From Mycobacterium sp. Aquia_216 (GTDB lineage: Bacteria; Actinomycetota; Actinomycetes; Mycobacteriales; Mycobacteriaceae), in assembly GCF_026723865.1 (NCBI RefSeq), contig NZ_CP113529.1, positions 1,364,001-1,428,000 of the forward strand: DNA of 64,000 bases, written 5' to 3'. Within the stretch, counting starts at the first letter, position 1. The number at the start of each line of letters is the position of its first letter. The notes beneath the pieces were generated by a model. That model ran no database searches, had not been told where the DNA came from, and saw only the letters and a program-made list of their open reading frames with translations. The position numbers were made by a program, and so were the translations under genes. Of this stretch, positions 1-8,672 are shown in pieces.

Positions 1-287
1 TCGGTGAAGAACTCGTCGAAAAACCTGGTCCGCACGGTGATCTGCTCGCTGTGCACTTTGCGGTTCAGCAGGGCGTCGTCCTCGAGGTCGATCTCCCCGT
101 CGATGATCCGGACGAAGGGATCCAACCCCACGGCCCGGACGAGCGGATCAGCCAGCGGATCGTCCAGCAGCGGATTGGGCCCCTGCGACGCCACGGCGCG
201 GGATGCGGCCACCATGGTGGCCGTCGCTCCCACGCTGTTGGCCAGGTCCCAGCTGTCGCCTTCGGTGCGTCCAGTGTCGGCGGTCAT
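1..287 (-). CDS. SAM-dependent methyltransferase, N-terminal part (runs off left edge)
   Basis: Only the first ~95 codons are present; the C-terminus lies outside the window. The start ATG (285-287) directly abuts the TAG of the upstream paralog, so translation is probably coupled. The visible part carries the family signatures [18 protein letters not shown] near the N-terminus, a [18 protein letters not shown] segment and [10 protein letters not shown]. This is the TIGR00027/PF04072 family, related to leucine carboxyl methyltransferases and expanded in mycobacteria. The substrate is unknown in most members; a role in lipid or small-molecule methylation is often assumed. It is the distal gene of a two-gene operon with the paralog at 288-1262. 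Confidence 0.85.
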   Translation of the reverse strand, partial: MTADTGRTEGDSWDLANSVGATATMVAASRAVASQGPNPLLDDPLADPLVRAVGLDPFVRIIDGEIDLEDDALLNRKVHSEQITVRTRFFDEFFT

Positions 288-1262
288 CTATTTTCCTTTC
301 CTGTCCAGGGTGCCGCTGGTGTAGAGCATCTCGCCCATCCGCATGTCGTCATCGTCGAGTGGATCAAAGCCGTTGTCCGCGAACAACTCCCGGATGCTGC
401 TGCTGTTGAGCGACCAGCCGCGGTCGGCCAGATACGGAACCGCCTCGTTGCGGTCGCCGAGGTAGACCAGACCCGCCATGTCGAGATCGAAACCGTGCGC
501 GCGCCAGCGCTCGGTGATGGTCTGCATGCGCTCCCGGAGCTTGTCCTCTTCGCCGGGCTCGGGGTTGGGCGCGCTCTCGGTGGCCAGCCGGCTGCCCGGC
601 GCGCTGAGGGCGGTGATGGTGTCCAGCAACCGGTCCTGAGCCTCCGCAGGCAGGTAGCCGAGCAGGCCCTCGGCGCTCCATGCGGCCGGCTGGGCCGGGT
701 CGAAGCCGGCGGTGCGCAGTGCGGTGGGCCAATCGTCGCGCAGATCGACGGCCACCACGCGGCGGTCGGCAGTCGGCGCGGCGCCCAGGTCGGATAGCGC
801 TCGGGTCTTGAATTCGATGACCTGAGGCTGGTCGACCTCGTAGACCACCGTGCCGGCGGGCCAGGCCAACCGGTAAGCGCGGGAGTCGAGCCCGGACGCC
901 AGGATCACAACCTGCTTGATGCCCGCGTTCACCGCGTCGAGAAAGAACTCGTCGAAGAACTTGGTGCGCACGGCCATGTTGTCGGCCATCCGGGACATCG
1001 CCCCAGCCGATCCCGCAGCCCCGTCCTGAACATCGGCGACGTCATTCAGTTCGGCGGGATCCAGTTCGCCGCTCGCCAGCCGGGTCAGCAGGTCCACGCC
1101 CACGGCCTTGACAAGCGGTTCGGCGAACGGGTCGTTGATCAGCGGACGATCGGCCCGGGTTGCGATCGCGCGCGCGGCGGCGACCATCGTGGCGGTCACC
1201 CCGACGCTGGATGCCAGGTCCCAGGTATCGCCCTCATATCTGGTTGAGCTGGTGGAAGTCAT
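288..1262 (-). CDS. SAM-dependent methyltransferase (TIGR00027 family)
   Basis: 324 aa, close to the ~300-320 aa typical of this mycobacterial family (like Rv0726c/Rv0731c). Visible signatures in order: [18 protein letters not shown] near residue 12, [15 protein letters not shown] near 43, [12 protein letters not shown] near 97, the SAM-site region [13 protein letters not shown] near 120, [14 protein letters not shown], and VDLRDDW. A ~15-residue Ala/Gly/Asp-rich insertion ([10 protein letters not shown]) before MAVRT is not seen in the three paralogs at 7743-10525. It is first in an operon with the gene at 1-287. The upstream 245 bp share a 12-bp motif with the second methyltransferase operon. 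Family assignment is secure; the substrate is not known. Confidence 0.9.
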   Translation of the reverse strand: MTSTSSTRYEGDTWDLASSVGVTATMVAAARAIATRADRPLINDPFAEPLVKAVGVDLLTRLASGELDPAELNDVADVQDGAAGSAGAMSRMADNMAVRTKFFDEFFLDAVNAGIKQVVILASGLDSRAYRLAWPAGTVVYEVDQPQVIEFKTRALSDLGAAPTADRRVVAVDLRDDWPTALRTAGFDPAQPAAWSAEGLLGYLPAEAQDRLLDTITALSAPGSRLATESAPNPEPGEEDKLRERMQTITERWRAHGFDLDMAGLVYLGDRNEAVPYLADRGWSLNSSSIRELFADNGFDPLDDDDMRMGEMLYTSGTLDRKGK

Positions 1263-1299
1263 TCGTCCCCCTAAATCAGATGTATTTAGCTTGCCTTAG

Positions 1300-1311
1300 T
1301 TAATACTTAGC
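1300..1311 (-). promoter_or_regulatory. Shared promoter-like motif upstream of methyltransferase operon
   Basis: On the minus strand the sequence GCTAAGTATTAA lies ~38 nt upstream of the methyltransferase start at 1262. It recurs with one change (GCTAAGTATCAA) at 10554-10565 upstream of the other methyltransferase operon. TAAGTA fits a SigA-type -10. The shared 12-mer suggests common transcriptional control; this is inference from two sites only. The rest of the 1263-1507 intergenic region shows nothing else recognisable. Confidence 0.4.
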
Positions 1312-1507
1312 CAGTATAACAAGCTTCCACCACTGTACGCTTCCCGCGATTCGGGGCAACTTTGACGAATGACGTACGCGGCGGCCGGGAACCGGTTGCT
1401 CATCAGGGGGGCTTCCCCCGCTGCGGGCCGGATAGTTGGCGCGCCGCCATTTTGGCGATTGCCAACCAGGCCCAGGGCGGCGCCGTCGACGTCGCCGTCG
1501 ACCAGTG

Positions 1508-2155
1508 CTAGCCGGGCCGCGTGGCGGACAGATAGGTCAGGCGTCCCACGAAGCGCTGTCGGTGGGTGTCGACCTCGGCGCAGTCGAAGCCCGCTGAGCG
1601 CAATACCCGGGGAATTGCGTCGCCCAGATTGCCGGCCGCCAGCGGGCTGCGCAGCGTGAGCCGGGCCGACAGGCCGTCGTGCGCGGTCATGTTGCCGCCC
1701 ATATCGACCACGTGCAGCCGCCCCCCGGGGCGCAGCACGCGAAACGCCTCCGCCGCCGCGGCCGCTTTCGCGGCACTGTCCAGGTGATGCAGCATCATCG
1801 ACGACAAGACCCGGTCGAATTCGCCGTCGGCGTAGGGCAGCCGTTGGGCGTAGCCGCGCTCGAAGCGAATCCCGGTCAGCCGGGCTGCCTTTCGCTGAGC
1901 GCGCCGCAGTGCCAGCGGATCGGGGTCGGACCCGATGATCTCGATCGACGGATGAGCTCGCTTGGCCCGAATGGTGAGATTGCCGGTGCCGCAGCCTATT
2001 TCCAGCACGCGGTGACCGTCGGCAATTTCGGCCTGTCCGACGAGCCGGTCGTGGACCCGACGGAAGCCGGATAGGCGGGTCAACACATCGTAGCCGGGCA
2101 GGAATGCGTCGTGGCCGGCGGCGGGAATGTAGTCATGTGGATGATGTTTGAGCAT
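1508..2155 (-). CDS. Class I SAM-dependent methyltransferase (UbiE/Methyltransf_11 type)
   Basis: 215 aa. Motif I VLEIGCGTGNLT (near residue 50), an acidic residue in IIGSDPDPLAL, and post-I/II segments RLPYADGEFDRVLSSMMLHHL and AFRVLRPGGRLHVVDMGG are the standard class I Rossmann methyltransferase blocks. The family methylates small molecules, lipids or quinones; the substrate here cannot be deduced. It is divergent from the AraC-type regulator at 2222, with only 66 bp between the starts. That region contains a dyad, so the regulator may control this gene. It is not related to the TIGR00027 paralogs nearby. Confidence 0.85.
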   Translation of the reverse strand: MLKHHPHDYIPAAGHDAFLPGYDVLTRLSGFRRVHDRLVGQAEIADGHRVLEIGCGTGNLTIRAKRAHPSIEIIGSDPDPLALRRAQRKAARLTGIRFERGYAQRLPYADGEFDRVLSSMMLHHLDSAAKAAAAAEAFRVLRPGGRLHVVDMGGNMTAHDGLSARLTLRSPLAAGNLGDAIPRVLRSAGFDCAEVDTHRQRFVGRLTYLSATRPG

Positions 2156-2159
2156 AGAA

Positions 2160-2182
2160 GCAATACTGCACCGCTATATTGC
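2160..2182. promoter_or_regulatory. Candidate operator dyad in the MTase/AraC divergent promoter
   Basis: GCAATA-N11-TATTGC is a perfect 6-bp inverted repeat centred in the 66-bp gap between the divergent methyltransferase (start 2155) and AraC regulator (start ~2222). The gap is AT-rich compared with its surroundings. Spacing of about one and a half helical turns suits a dimeric regulator. Binding by the adjacent AraC protein is inference. Confidence 0.4.
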
Positions 2183-2221
2183 TTGGTAATTGGGCGATCA
2201 TTGTTGAAAGTAGGATTATCT

Positions 2222-3070
2222 TTGGCTACCCGAGTGATCGGCCATCGCGGCGGTGTGCCCATCTACCAATATCGGACCGACCCGGACACCTCGCCGGTGT
2301 CGCTGCACCGCCACCTCGGCGACGTCGGCGAGCGAGGCCGTCACATTCACGATTTCCCGGCACTGTGGTACGTCCCCGCGGCGGGCGTGGTGTTCGTGGC
2401 TGCTCCCGGTGTGGTGCTCGACCCGGGGCAACTGGAAGGCCTGGAGACCGGGGTCGCGGTGTTCTTCGATCCCGCCGCGCTCGGTGAGGACGGACGCTCG
2501 CCGTGGCCGGCGTGGCGAGGGCATCCGCTGCTCTTCCCGTTCCTGCACGGGCGTGCGGGCGGGGTATTGCGGCTGGAGGTGTCCGAGGATCGACAGTCCC
2601 TGTGGGAAAACATGATCCGGTCGATCGAAACCGAGGTCACCGATCGGCAGGAGGGCCATCGACAGGCGGCTCTGGCACATCTGACGCTACTGCTGATCGA
2701 GCTCGCGCGGCTGACCCGCGATGTGGTGGCCGATCTGAGGCGCAGCGGCGAACCGCTGCTGGCCGACGTGTTCGCGGTGATCGACCGCCGGCGCGCCGAG
2801 CCGCTGTCGCTGCGCGACGTGGCCGCCGAACTAGGCATGACGCCGGGACATCTCACCACGGTCGTGCGCCGTCGCACCGGACGCACCGTGCAGGAGTGGA
2901 TCATCGAACGCCGGATGGCCGAGGCGCGCACCTTGCTGGAGCAGACGGATCTTCCAGTCGCCGAGATCGCCCGGCGGGTTGGGGTTGTCGATCCCGGCTA
3001 CTTCAGCCGGATGTTCACCCGGATACACGGCATCTCGCCTCGCAGATGGCGAGGCCGCCAAATGGTGTAA
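2222..3070 (+). CDS. AraC family transcriptional regulator
   Basis: About 282 aa from a TTG start preceded by GTAGGA (2210-2215) at 6-nt spacing; the frame is open further upstream to 2111, but that part would overlap the divergent gene and has no better start. The N-terminal ~140 residues look like a cupin-type sensor domain (HRHLGDVGERGRHIHDFPA). The C-terminal ~95 residues carry two helix-turn-helix units: LSLRDVAAELGMTPGHLTTVVRRRTG and LPVAEIARRVGVVDPGYFSRMFTRIHGISP-like, with the AraC signature phenylalanine-rich second helix. It probably responds to a small ligand and may control the divergent methyltransferase. It converges on the MBL hydrolase with an 11-bp gap. Confidence 0.85.
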   Translation: MATRVIGHRGGVPIYQYRTDPDTSPVSLHRHLGDVGERGRHIHDFPALWYVPAAGVVFVAAPGVVLDPGQLEGLETGVAVFFDPAALGEDGRSPWPAWRGHPLLFPFLHGRAGGVLRLEVSEDRQSLWENMIRSIETEVTDRQEGHRQAALAHLTLLLIELARLTRDVVADLRRSGEPLLADVFAVIDRRRAEPLSLRDVAAELGMTPGHLTTVVRRRTGRTVQEWIIERRMAEARTLLEQTDLPVAEIARRVGVVDPGYFSRMFTRIHGISPRRWRGRQMV

Positions 3071-3081
3071 TCGGTTCTTGC

Positions 3082-3999
3082 TCAGAGCTTTTCGATGTCC
3101 ATCCACTCGTCGACGTCGAATTGGTCGGCGACCGCGCGGATTTTTGCGCCACCGTGACCGGGGTAGTGCGCGGGTATCACCGTGGCATGGGCCTGCGCGG
3201 CCTCGGTGAAGATCCGGTGGCGAGTCGCGGCGGCAGCGGTGGCGTCGACGTCAAAGGCGCAGGCCTCGGCGGGGCGACGCACCTGCATCGGGCTGTGGGT
3301 GAGGTCGCCGACGAACACCGCGGGCATCCCCGCCTCCAGCCACAGCACCGAGGAGCCGGGGGTGTGTCCCGGAGCGGGCCGCAGCCGCAGGGACGGACTG
3401 ATCTCGTGGTCGTCCGACCAGCAGACGAGTTGACCCGCCTCGTCGACGGGCGACACGCTGTCGGCGAACACCAGTTGATCGCCGCGCTGCTGGGTCGCTT
3501 CCTGCTCGGTGCGCGGCGACCGGCGTGCCACCGGTCCGTCCGGTGCGAAATAGCGGTAATCGTCTGCGGGCGCGAGATATCGTGCGTTGGGAAAGGTCGG
3601 TACCCAGCTGCCGTCTTCCAGCATGGTGTTCCATCCGACGTGGTCGGAGTGGATGTGGGTGTTGATCACCACATCGACGGCGTCGCGGTCGATGCCGGCC
3701 GACTCCCACGCGGTGAGGAACGCGGTGTCCAGATGATCCAGCGGCGGCATGTGCGGGCGCTGGCGATCGTTGCCGACGCCGGTGTCCACGACGACGGTCA
3801 GCCCGTCCACCTCGACGACCCAGCTTTGCACCGCGATCCGCCATTTGTCGGTCTCGGGTTCGAAGAAGTCCGGCACCAGCAGGTCGGCGTTGTCGTGCCA
3901 TCCGGACCCAGGGGTGTCGGCGAAAGACCGAGTGCCCAACTCGAACTGAAATTCCACGACGCGCGTCACGCACGCGCGGCCCAGCTGAACGCGGCTCAT
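3082..3999 (-). CDS. MBL-fold metallo-hydrolase
   Basis: 305 aa metallo-beta-lactamase fold protein. The metal-binding motif THIHSDHVGW (HxHxDH) is intact; the later ligands are visible as PAPGHTPGS and VGDLTHS. The domain starts after a short N-terminal strand region ending with [18 protein letters not shown]. Such enzymes hydrolyse lactones, thioesters or similar esters using two metal ions; the substrate is not predictable. Its ATG overlaps the fucA stop as ATGA, so it is the last gene of a translationally coupled serA2-fucA-MBL operon. This suggests a role in the same sugar-acid or carbohydrate-derived pathway. Confidence 0.85.
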   Translation of the reverse strand: MSRVQLGRACVTRVVEFQFELGTRSFADTPGSGWHDNADLLVPDFFEPETDKWRIAVQSWVVEVDGLTVVVDTGVGNDRQRPHMPPLDHLDTAFLTAWESAGIDRDAVDVVINTHIHSDHVGWNTMLEDGSWVPTFPNARYLAPADDYRYFAPDGPVARRSPRTEQEATQQRGDQLVFADSVSPVDEAGQLVCWSDDHEISPSLRLRPAPGHTPGSSVLWLEAGMPAVFVGDLTHSPMQVRRPAEACAFDVDATAAAATRHRIFTEAAQAHATVIPAHYPGHGGAKIRAVADQFDVDEWMDIEKL

Positions 4000-4661
4000 A
4001 GAGGGTTGGCGCGCAGGTAGCCGTAGACGCCGGCGAAGTTGCGGTTCACCTCTTGGGGAATCGGGACCGGGCCGCCGAGAGCTCTCGCACCCCAGACAAT
4101 TTGAGCGGTGCGCTCGACCAGGGCGGTGATGTGCAGGACCTTGTCGGGGCGGGGCCCCACCGCGACCAGGCCGTGGTTGGCGATCAGGGCGGCGCCGCGG
4201 CCTTCCAGCGCCTTGACGGCGTTAGCCCCGACATCGGGTGTGCCGGACGCCGCGTAGTCGGTGCACCGGACATCGCCGCCGCAGTAGACCGCGAATTCGT
4301 CGATGCAGGCCGGAATCGGCTCGTGGGCGATGGCGAACATCGTCGCCCACACCGGATGGCTGTGAATGACGCTGCCGATGTCGCCGAACGCCTGATAGCA
4401 CGCCAGGTGCAGCTGCATCTCCGACGACGGCGCCCGACCGTCCTTGGCGTGCTGCACAGCGCCGTCCGGATCGACGAGCACCAGGTCGTCGAGCTCCATG
4501 TCGCGGTAGTCGACCGACGACGGGGTGATGACGATGTTGCCGTCGGAGCGCCGCGCCGAAATGTTGCCGGCGGTTCCCTCGACCAGCCCGCGGCGCAGCA
4601 TGTCCTTGGCCGCGTCCAGTACCGCGGTTTCGGCATTGTCAACGGATTTCACGGACGTCAT
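3996..4661 (-). CDS. fucA: Class II aldolase / L-fuculose-phosphate aldolase family
   Basis: 221 aa zinc-dependent aldolase. GTAGNISARR near residue 30 forms the phosphate-binding loop, SSEMQLHL carries the catalytic Glu region, HSHPVWATMF provides the zinc histidines, and NHGL the third zinc His. The family cleaves L-fuculose 1-phosphate or related sugar phosphates to DHAP-type products; exact sugar specificity is uncertain. It is ATGA-coupled on both sides (serA2 stop overlaps its start; its stop overlaps the MBL gene start). The order matches M. tuberculosis Rv0727c-Rv0728c, supporting the name. Confidence 0.85.
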   Translation of the reverse strand: MTSVKSVDNAETAVLDAAKDMLRRGLVEGTAGNISARRSDGNIVITPSSVDYRDMELDDLVLVDPDGAVQHAKDGRAPSSEMQLHLACYQAFGDIGSVIHSHPVWATMFAIAHEPIPACIDEFAVYCGGDVRCTDYAASGTPDVGANAVKALEGRGAALIANHGLVAVGPRPDKVLHITALVERTAQIVWGARALGGPVPIPQEVNRNFAGVYGYLRANPL

Positions 4662-5656
4662 GGACCGAGCACCTCCGGGTTGACGATATGGGCGGGTCTG
4701 TTGCCGGTCAGCAACGCTTCCAGATCGTCGGCGACCATCTGCGCCTGCCGAGCCTCAGTGTTCCACGTGGCCCCGCCGATGTGCGGGGTCAGCACGACGT
4801 TGGGCATGCCCACCAACGGATGATCCGTCGCCAGCCATTCGCCCACGAAGTGATCCAACCCCGCCGCGGCCACCTTGCCGCTGCGCAGCGCATCGACGAG
4901 CGCGTCGGTGTCGTGCAACTGCGCGCGGGCGGTGTTCAGGAAAACCACACCGTCGCGCATGGCAGCGAATTCATTCGCGCCGATCATCCCCGTGGTGTCG
5001 TCGGTGACCGGTGCGTGCAGCGAGATCACGTCGGCCTGGCTCAGCAGTTCGTCGAGGCTGTGGTGGGCTTCGTCGTGGTACGGGTCATGGGCGATGACCC
5101 GCAGACCCAGGCCGGACAGCCGCCATCGCAACGCCCGGCCGACGGCGCCCAGGCCCACCAGCCCCGCGGTGCGCCCCGCGATCTCGGCACCCCGGAAGCG
5201 CTGATAGGGAATGCTGCCGTCGCGAAACATGTTGCCGCTGCGCACATCCGCGTCGGCGGTCAGCAGGTGACGGGTGGCGGCCAGCAGCAGCGCCACCGCC
5301 ATCTCGGCGACCGCGTCGGCGTTGCGGGCCGGGGTGTTCAGTACCGGGATGCCCGCCGCGGTGGCTCCGGCGATGTCGATGTTGTTGGGGTCGCCGCGGG
5401 TGGCGGCGATCGCACGCAAACCCAAGTCGAACACCGGGCCGCGCACCGAGTCGCTCTCCACGACAACGATGTCGGCGGCTTCGGCGCTGACCCGTTCGGC
5501 TAATTGCTCCGGGCTGTAGATCCGCAGCGGGGTCTGATCGAGTTCACTTATCCAGGGGTCGTAGATCACCTCGGCCAGCTGCCGGAGTTTGGCGAATCCC
5601 GGACCACGCAGCGGGGCGGTTACCAGGGCACGCGGTCTTGATGTCACGAGTGCCAA
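4658..5656 (-). CDS. serA2: D-3-phosphoglycerate dehydrogenase-like 2-hydroxyacid dehydrogenase
   Basis: 332 aa, without the C-terminal ACT/ASB domains of true SerA, so more likely a general D-2-hydroxyacid dehydrogenase. The NAD-binding motif is GLVGLGAVGRALRWRL. Substrate and catalytic residues are seen in the segment with NTARAQLHDTDAL, in LDHFVGEW, and in the catalytic His block LTPHIGGATWNTEARQ. The annotated start is TTG (5656); GTG at 5647 is an alternative. It is first in the operon with fucA and the MBL hydrolase, and divergent from xylB. The context suggests oxidation or reduction of a sugar-derived hydroxyacid rather than serine synthesis. Confidence 0.85.
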   Translation of the reverse strand: MALVTSRPRALVTAPLRGPGFAKLRQLAEVIYDPWISELDQTPLRIYSPEQLAERVSAEAADIVVVESDSVRGPVFDLGLRAIAATRGDPNNIDIAGATAAGIPVLNTPARNADAVAEMAVALLLAATRHLLTADADVRSGNMFRDGSIPYQRFRGAEIAGRTAGLVGLGAVGRALRWRLSGLGLRVIAHDPYHDEAHHSLDELLSQADVISLHAPVTDDTTGMIGANEFAAMRDGVVFLNTARAQLHDTDALVDALRSGKVAAAGLDHFVGEWLATDHPLVGMPNVVLTPHIGGATWNTEARQAQMVADDLEALLTGNRPAHIVNPEVLGP

Positions 5657-5664
5657 TGCTGGCG

Positions 5665-5670
5665 TACGGT
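5665..5670 (+). promoter_or_regulatory. -10 element for a leaderless xylB transcript
   Basis: TACGGT fits the mycobacterial TANNNT -10 consensus and sits exactly 7 nt before the GTG at 5678. This is the usual geometry for leaderless mRNAs in mycobacteria. It supports 5678 over the in-frame GTG at 5669, which would overlap the -10 element. No Shine-Dalgarno is visible. Confidence 0.45.
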
Positions 5671-5677
5671 GACGCCC

Positions 5678-7039
5678 GTGTCACGCAACGGCGTCACGGT
5701 CGGCATCGACATCGGGACCACCGCGGTCAAAGCGGTCGCCGCCGACGCCGACGGCCGCGTTACGGCGCGGGTGCGGATCCCGCACCGGGTGCGGGTGCCG
5801 AGCCCCGACCGGCTGGAGCACGACGCCGACGAGGCGTGGCGGCGCGGCCCTTTGACGGCCTTCGAGCAGCTGCAGCGGCTGGTTCCCGGGCCCGAGGTCC
5901 GCGCGGTGGCCGTGTCGGCGATGGTTCCGTCGCTGGCCGCCGTCGACGCCGCGGGCCGGCCCCTGAGTCCGGGACTGCTGTACGGCGACGAGCGCGGCAG
6001 GGTAGCGGGCGATCAGCCGCTTCCCGCGCTGGGCGAAGCCGCCGAGTTCCTGCGCTGGACGGCTGCCGAAGTTCCTGGGGCGGCCGGATACTGGCCGGCG
6101 CCGGCGGTGGCCAACCATGCCCTGGCGGGCGAGGCGGTGATCGACTTCGCCACCGCGGCCACCTCTTTCCCGCTCTACGACGGGACCGGCTGGAACCCGG
6201 CGGCCTGCGCCGAGCGCGGCGCCAGCGCCGGACAGATGCCCCGGGTGGAGACGATCGGCGCCGCGGCCGGGCAGGTGCACGGAACCCGTGCGGTGCTCGC
6301 GACCGGTGCGGTGGACGCGCTGTGTGAGCAGATGGTGGCCGGTGCCGATCGCGACGGCGAGGTGCTGGTGATGTGTGGCACCACGCTGATCGTCTGGGTG
6401 ACCATCCCCGAGGCCCGTCAGGTGCCGGGGCTGTGGACCATTCCGCACACCAAGGCGCCCAAGAGCCAGGTCGGCGGCGCCAGTAACGCCGGTGGGCTGT
6501 TTCTTGGCTGGGTGGACCGCGTGATCGGGCCGGCCGATCCGGGGTCGGTCGATCCGCACCGGGTCCCGGTGTGGTCGCCGTACATCCGCGGGGAACGCAC
6601 CCCGTTCCACGACCCGGACCGGCGGGCCGTGCTCGACGGCGTCGATCTCACCCACGGCCCGGCTGCGCTGCGCAGGGCCGCCTACGAGGCGTCCGGCTTC
6701 GTCGTCCGTCAGCTGATCGAGCTCAGTGGAGCGCCGGTGTCGCGCATCGTGGCCACCGGCGGCGGGACCCGGTTGCAGCCATGGATGCAGGCCATCGCCG
6801 ACGCCACCGGCCGGCCGGTGGAGGTATCTGGGGTGGCCGAGGGCGCGGCACTGGGAGCGGCTTTCCTGGGCCGCATGGCGGCCGGGCTGGAGACGTCGAT
6901 CGCCGACGCCGATCGCTGGGTCTCGACCGAGCGCATCGTCGACCCCGATCGCGCCTGGACGACCGCGGTCGAGGACCGCTACCGCCGTTTCCTGGAACTG
7001 GGAGGACGGCCATCGCGCGCGTCGGACCCGAGGATCTAG
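5678..7039 (+). CDS. xylB: FGGY-family carbohydrate kinase (xylulokinase-like)
   Basis: About 453 aa. It has the FGGY actin-like ATPase fold: GIDIGTTAVKAVAADADGRV at the N-terminus (phosphate 1 loop), a catalytic-domain stretch with MVPSLAAVDAAGRPLSPGLLYGDER, GGASNAGGLFLGWV, and ATGGGTRLQPWMQAIADATG (adenosine motif) followed by EGAALGAAFLG. It phosphorylates a ketose or polyol using ATP; D-xylulose is the family name but not proven. It is divergent from serA2-fucA-MBL, consistent with a sugar utilisation locus, and corresponds to Rv0729. The start was chosen by leaderless promoter geometry. Confidence 0.85.
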   Translation: MSRNGVTVGIDIGTTAVKAVAADADGRVTARVRIPHRVRVPSPDRLEHDADEAWRRGPLTAFEQLQRLVPGPEVRAVAVSAMVPSLAAVDAAGRPLSPGLLYGDERGRVAGDQPLPALGEAAEFLRWTAAEVPGAAGYWPAPAVANHALAGEAVIDFATAATSFPLYDGTGWNPAACAERGASAGQMPRVETIGAAAGQVHGTRAVLATGAVDALCEQMVAGADRDGEVLVMCGTTLIVWVTIPEARQVPGLWTIPHTKAPKSQVGGASNAGGLFLGWVDRVIGPADPGSVDPHRVPVWSPYIRGERTPFHDPDRRAVLDGVDLTHGPAALRRAAYEASGFVVRQLIELSGAPVSRIVATGGGTRLQPWMQAIADATGRPVEVSGVAEGAALGAAFLGRMAAGLETSIADADRWVSTERIVDPDRAWTTAVEDRYRRFLELGGRPSRASDPRI

Positions 7040-7073
7040 CGCGGCGACCGGCTCGGCGTTCTAGTCTGGTGCA

Positions 7074-7739
7074 ATGACTGACCAGGACCGCAAAGCCGCC
7101 CGCAGAGAGATCGCAGACGCACTGTTGAAAGCTCTTGAACGCCGGCATGAAATTGCCGATGTCGTGGTGGAGTCGGAAAACAAGGAAGTCGCCGTCGAGG
7201 CGATCGTCAAGTTGCTCGACACGTCCCACCTCGCTGCCGAAGCGGTGATGGGCATGTGCTTCGAGCAGCTCACCATCGACTCGCGCCGGAAGATCCTCGC
7301 CGAACTCGAAGACCTGAACAAGCAGCTGAGCTTCACGCTCGGGGAGCGGCCCGCGAGCTCGGGCGAGAGCCTGGAGCTCCGGCCATTCTCCGCCGACGAG
7401 GACCGCGACCTGTTCGCGACCCGCACCGAGGAGATCGGCGCGGCCGGCGACGGCTCCGGCGGACCGCCGGGCGACCTCGATGACGAGATCCGTGCGGCAC
7501 TGAGCCGTGTCGACGACGAGGAGGCCGCCTGGTTCGTCGCCGTCGATTCCGGCGAGAAAGTCGGCATGGTGTTCGGCGAGCTCGCCAACGGCGAAGTCAA
7601 CGTGCGGATCTGGATTCACCCCGACCACCGCAAGCGGGGCTACGGCACCGCCGTCCTGCGCAAGTCGCGCTCGGAGCTGGCGTGGTGCTTCCCCGCCGTG
7701 CCCCTGGTGGTGCGCGCGCCGGCCGCCAAACCCAGCTAA
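7074..7739 (+). CDS. GNAT acetyltransferase with gyrase-A-like N-terminal helical region
   Basis: 221 aa, corresponding to Rv0730. The C-terminal ~110 residues are a GNAT fold: LRPFSADEDRDLF, then VNVRIWIHPDHRKRGYGTAVLR with the acetyl-CoA loop RKRGYG. The N-terminal ~90 residues resemble the helical coiled-coil end of DNA gyrase/topoisomerase IV subunit A: RREIADALLKALERRHEI, then a segment resembling the GyrA EGLMELLDI helix, then QLTIDSRRKILAELEDLNKQL. That resemblance is from memory of GyrA sequences, not a search. The ATG at 7074 is 34 bp after xylB. It converges on the methyltransferase operon with a 3-bp gap. Confidence 0.8.
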   Translation: MTDQDRKAARREIADALLKALERRHEIADVVVESENKEVAVEAIVKLLDTSHLAAEAVMGMCFEQLTIDSRRKILAELEDLNKQLSFTLGERPASSGESLELRPFSADEDRDLFATRTEEIGAAGDGSGGPPGDLDDEIRAALSRVDDEEAAWFVAVDSGEKVGMVFGELANGEVNVRIWIHPDHRKRGYGTAVLRKSRSELAWCFPAVPLVVRAPAAKPS

Positions 7740-7742
7740 GCG

Positions 7743-8672
7743 CTACTGCAGGACGGCAATCACCGAAATATGGTTCTCCAGCGCCTGGAGGCCCTGGCCC
7801 GGCGGCACGGGCAGACCGGCCTTGGCGAACTGATCGGCGCGGGTGCGCGCGGTAATCTGCCAGCCGGCCGCGCTCAGGTATTCCGCGGCCGGGGTGCGCT
7901 CACCGTGATAGACGAGGGCGGAGACGTCGGTGTCGAAGCCGAATTGCCCCCAGCGTTTGGCCATCGCCTTGGCGCGTTTCTCCAGCAGGGGCATGCCGTC
8001 ACGGTGGTATTCGGTGGCCAGCCGGCTGCCCGGTGCGCTCAGCGTGGTGATGGCGTCGAACAACCGATCCTGCGCGTCCGGGGGAAGGTACATCAGCAGG
8101 CCTTCAGCGCTCCACGCCGCGGGCTTCGTCTCGTCAAAGCCGGCTTGGCGCAGCGCATTTAGCCAATCGTCGCGCAGGTCCACCGCAACGGTTCGGCGCT
8201 CCGCTGTGGGCTGGGCGCCCAACTTCGACAAGGCTTCGGTCTTGAACTCGATGACCGCCGGTTGGTCGACTTCGTACACGACGGTGCCCTCGGGCCAGGC
8301 CAGTCGGTAGGGGCGCGAGTCCAGGCCGGAGGCCAGGATGACGACCTGACGGATGCCGGCGGCGGTCGCGTCGGTGAAGAAATCGTCGAAATACCGGGTG
8401 CGTACGGCCATCATGTTGACCATCCGCTGCAGGTTGAACTCCACCTCGGGGTCCGCGTCGGGGTCGATACCGCCGGTCTCATCGGTGATTTCGCCGTCGA
8501 GCACTCGGATGAAGAAATCCGCACCCACCGCGCGAACCAGCGGGTCGGCGAATGGATCGTCGATCAGGGCGCCCGCTTGCTGGCTGGCAAGAGCCCGGCA
8601 GGCGGCGACCCAGGTCGCGGTCGCCCCCACGCTCGAGGCCAGATCCCAGGTGTCTTGTTCGGTGCGTGTCAT
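7743..8672 (-). CDS. SAM-dependent methyltransferase (TIGR00027 family)
   Basis: 309 aa. Signatures: [75 protein letters not shown], and [21 protein letters not shown]. Third and last gene of a minus-strand operon of three paralogs; its start overlaps the upstream paralog's stop by 4 nt. The C-terminal ~100 residues are the most divergent between paralogs (ending [13 protein letters not shown]), which suggests different substrates. Enzymatic target unknown. Confidence 0.9.
   Translation of the reverse strand: MTRTEQDTWDLASSVGATATWVAACRALASQQAGALIDDPFADPLVRAVGADFFIRVLDGEITDETGGIDPDADPEVEFNLQRMVNMMAVRTRYFDDFFTDATAAGIRQVVILASGLDSRPYRLAWPEGTVVYEVDQPAVIEFKTEALSKLGAQPTAERRTVAVDLRDDWLNALRQAGFDETKPAAWSAEGLLMYLPPDAQDRLFDAITTLSAPGSRLATEYHRDGMPLLEKRAKAMAKRWGQFGFDTDVSALVYHGERTPAAEYLSAAGWQITARTRADQFAKAGLPVPPGQGLQALENHISVIAVLQ

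Noticed and set aside
1286..1304. Possible IdeR iron box upstream of the methyltransferase operon
   Set aside because: Only about half of the positions of the 19-bp consensus match, and symmetry is poor.
2503..4020. 505-aa plus-strand open frame
   Set aside because: It runs out of frame through the AraC gene and antisense to the MBL hydrolase, both with clear domain motifs; the translation has no recognisable fold.
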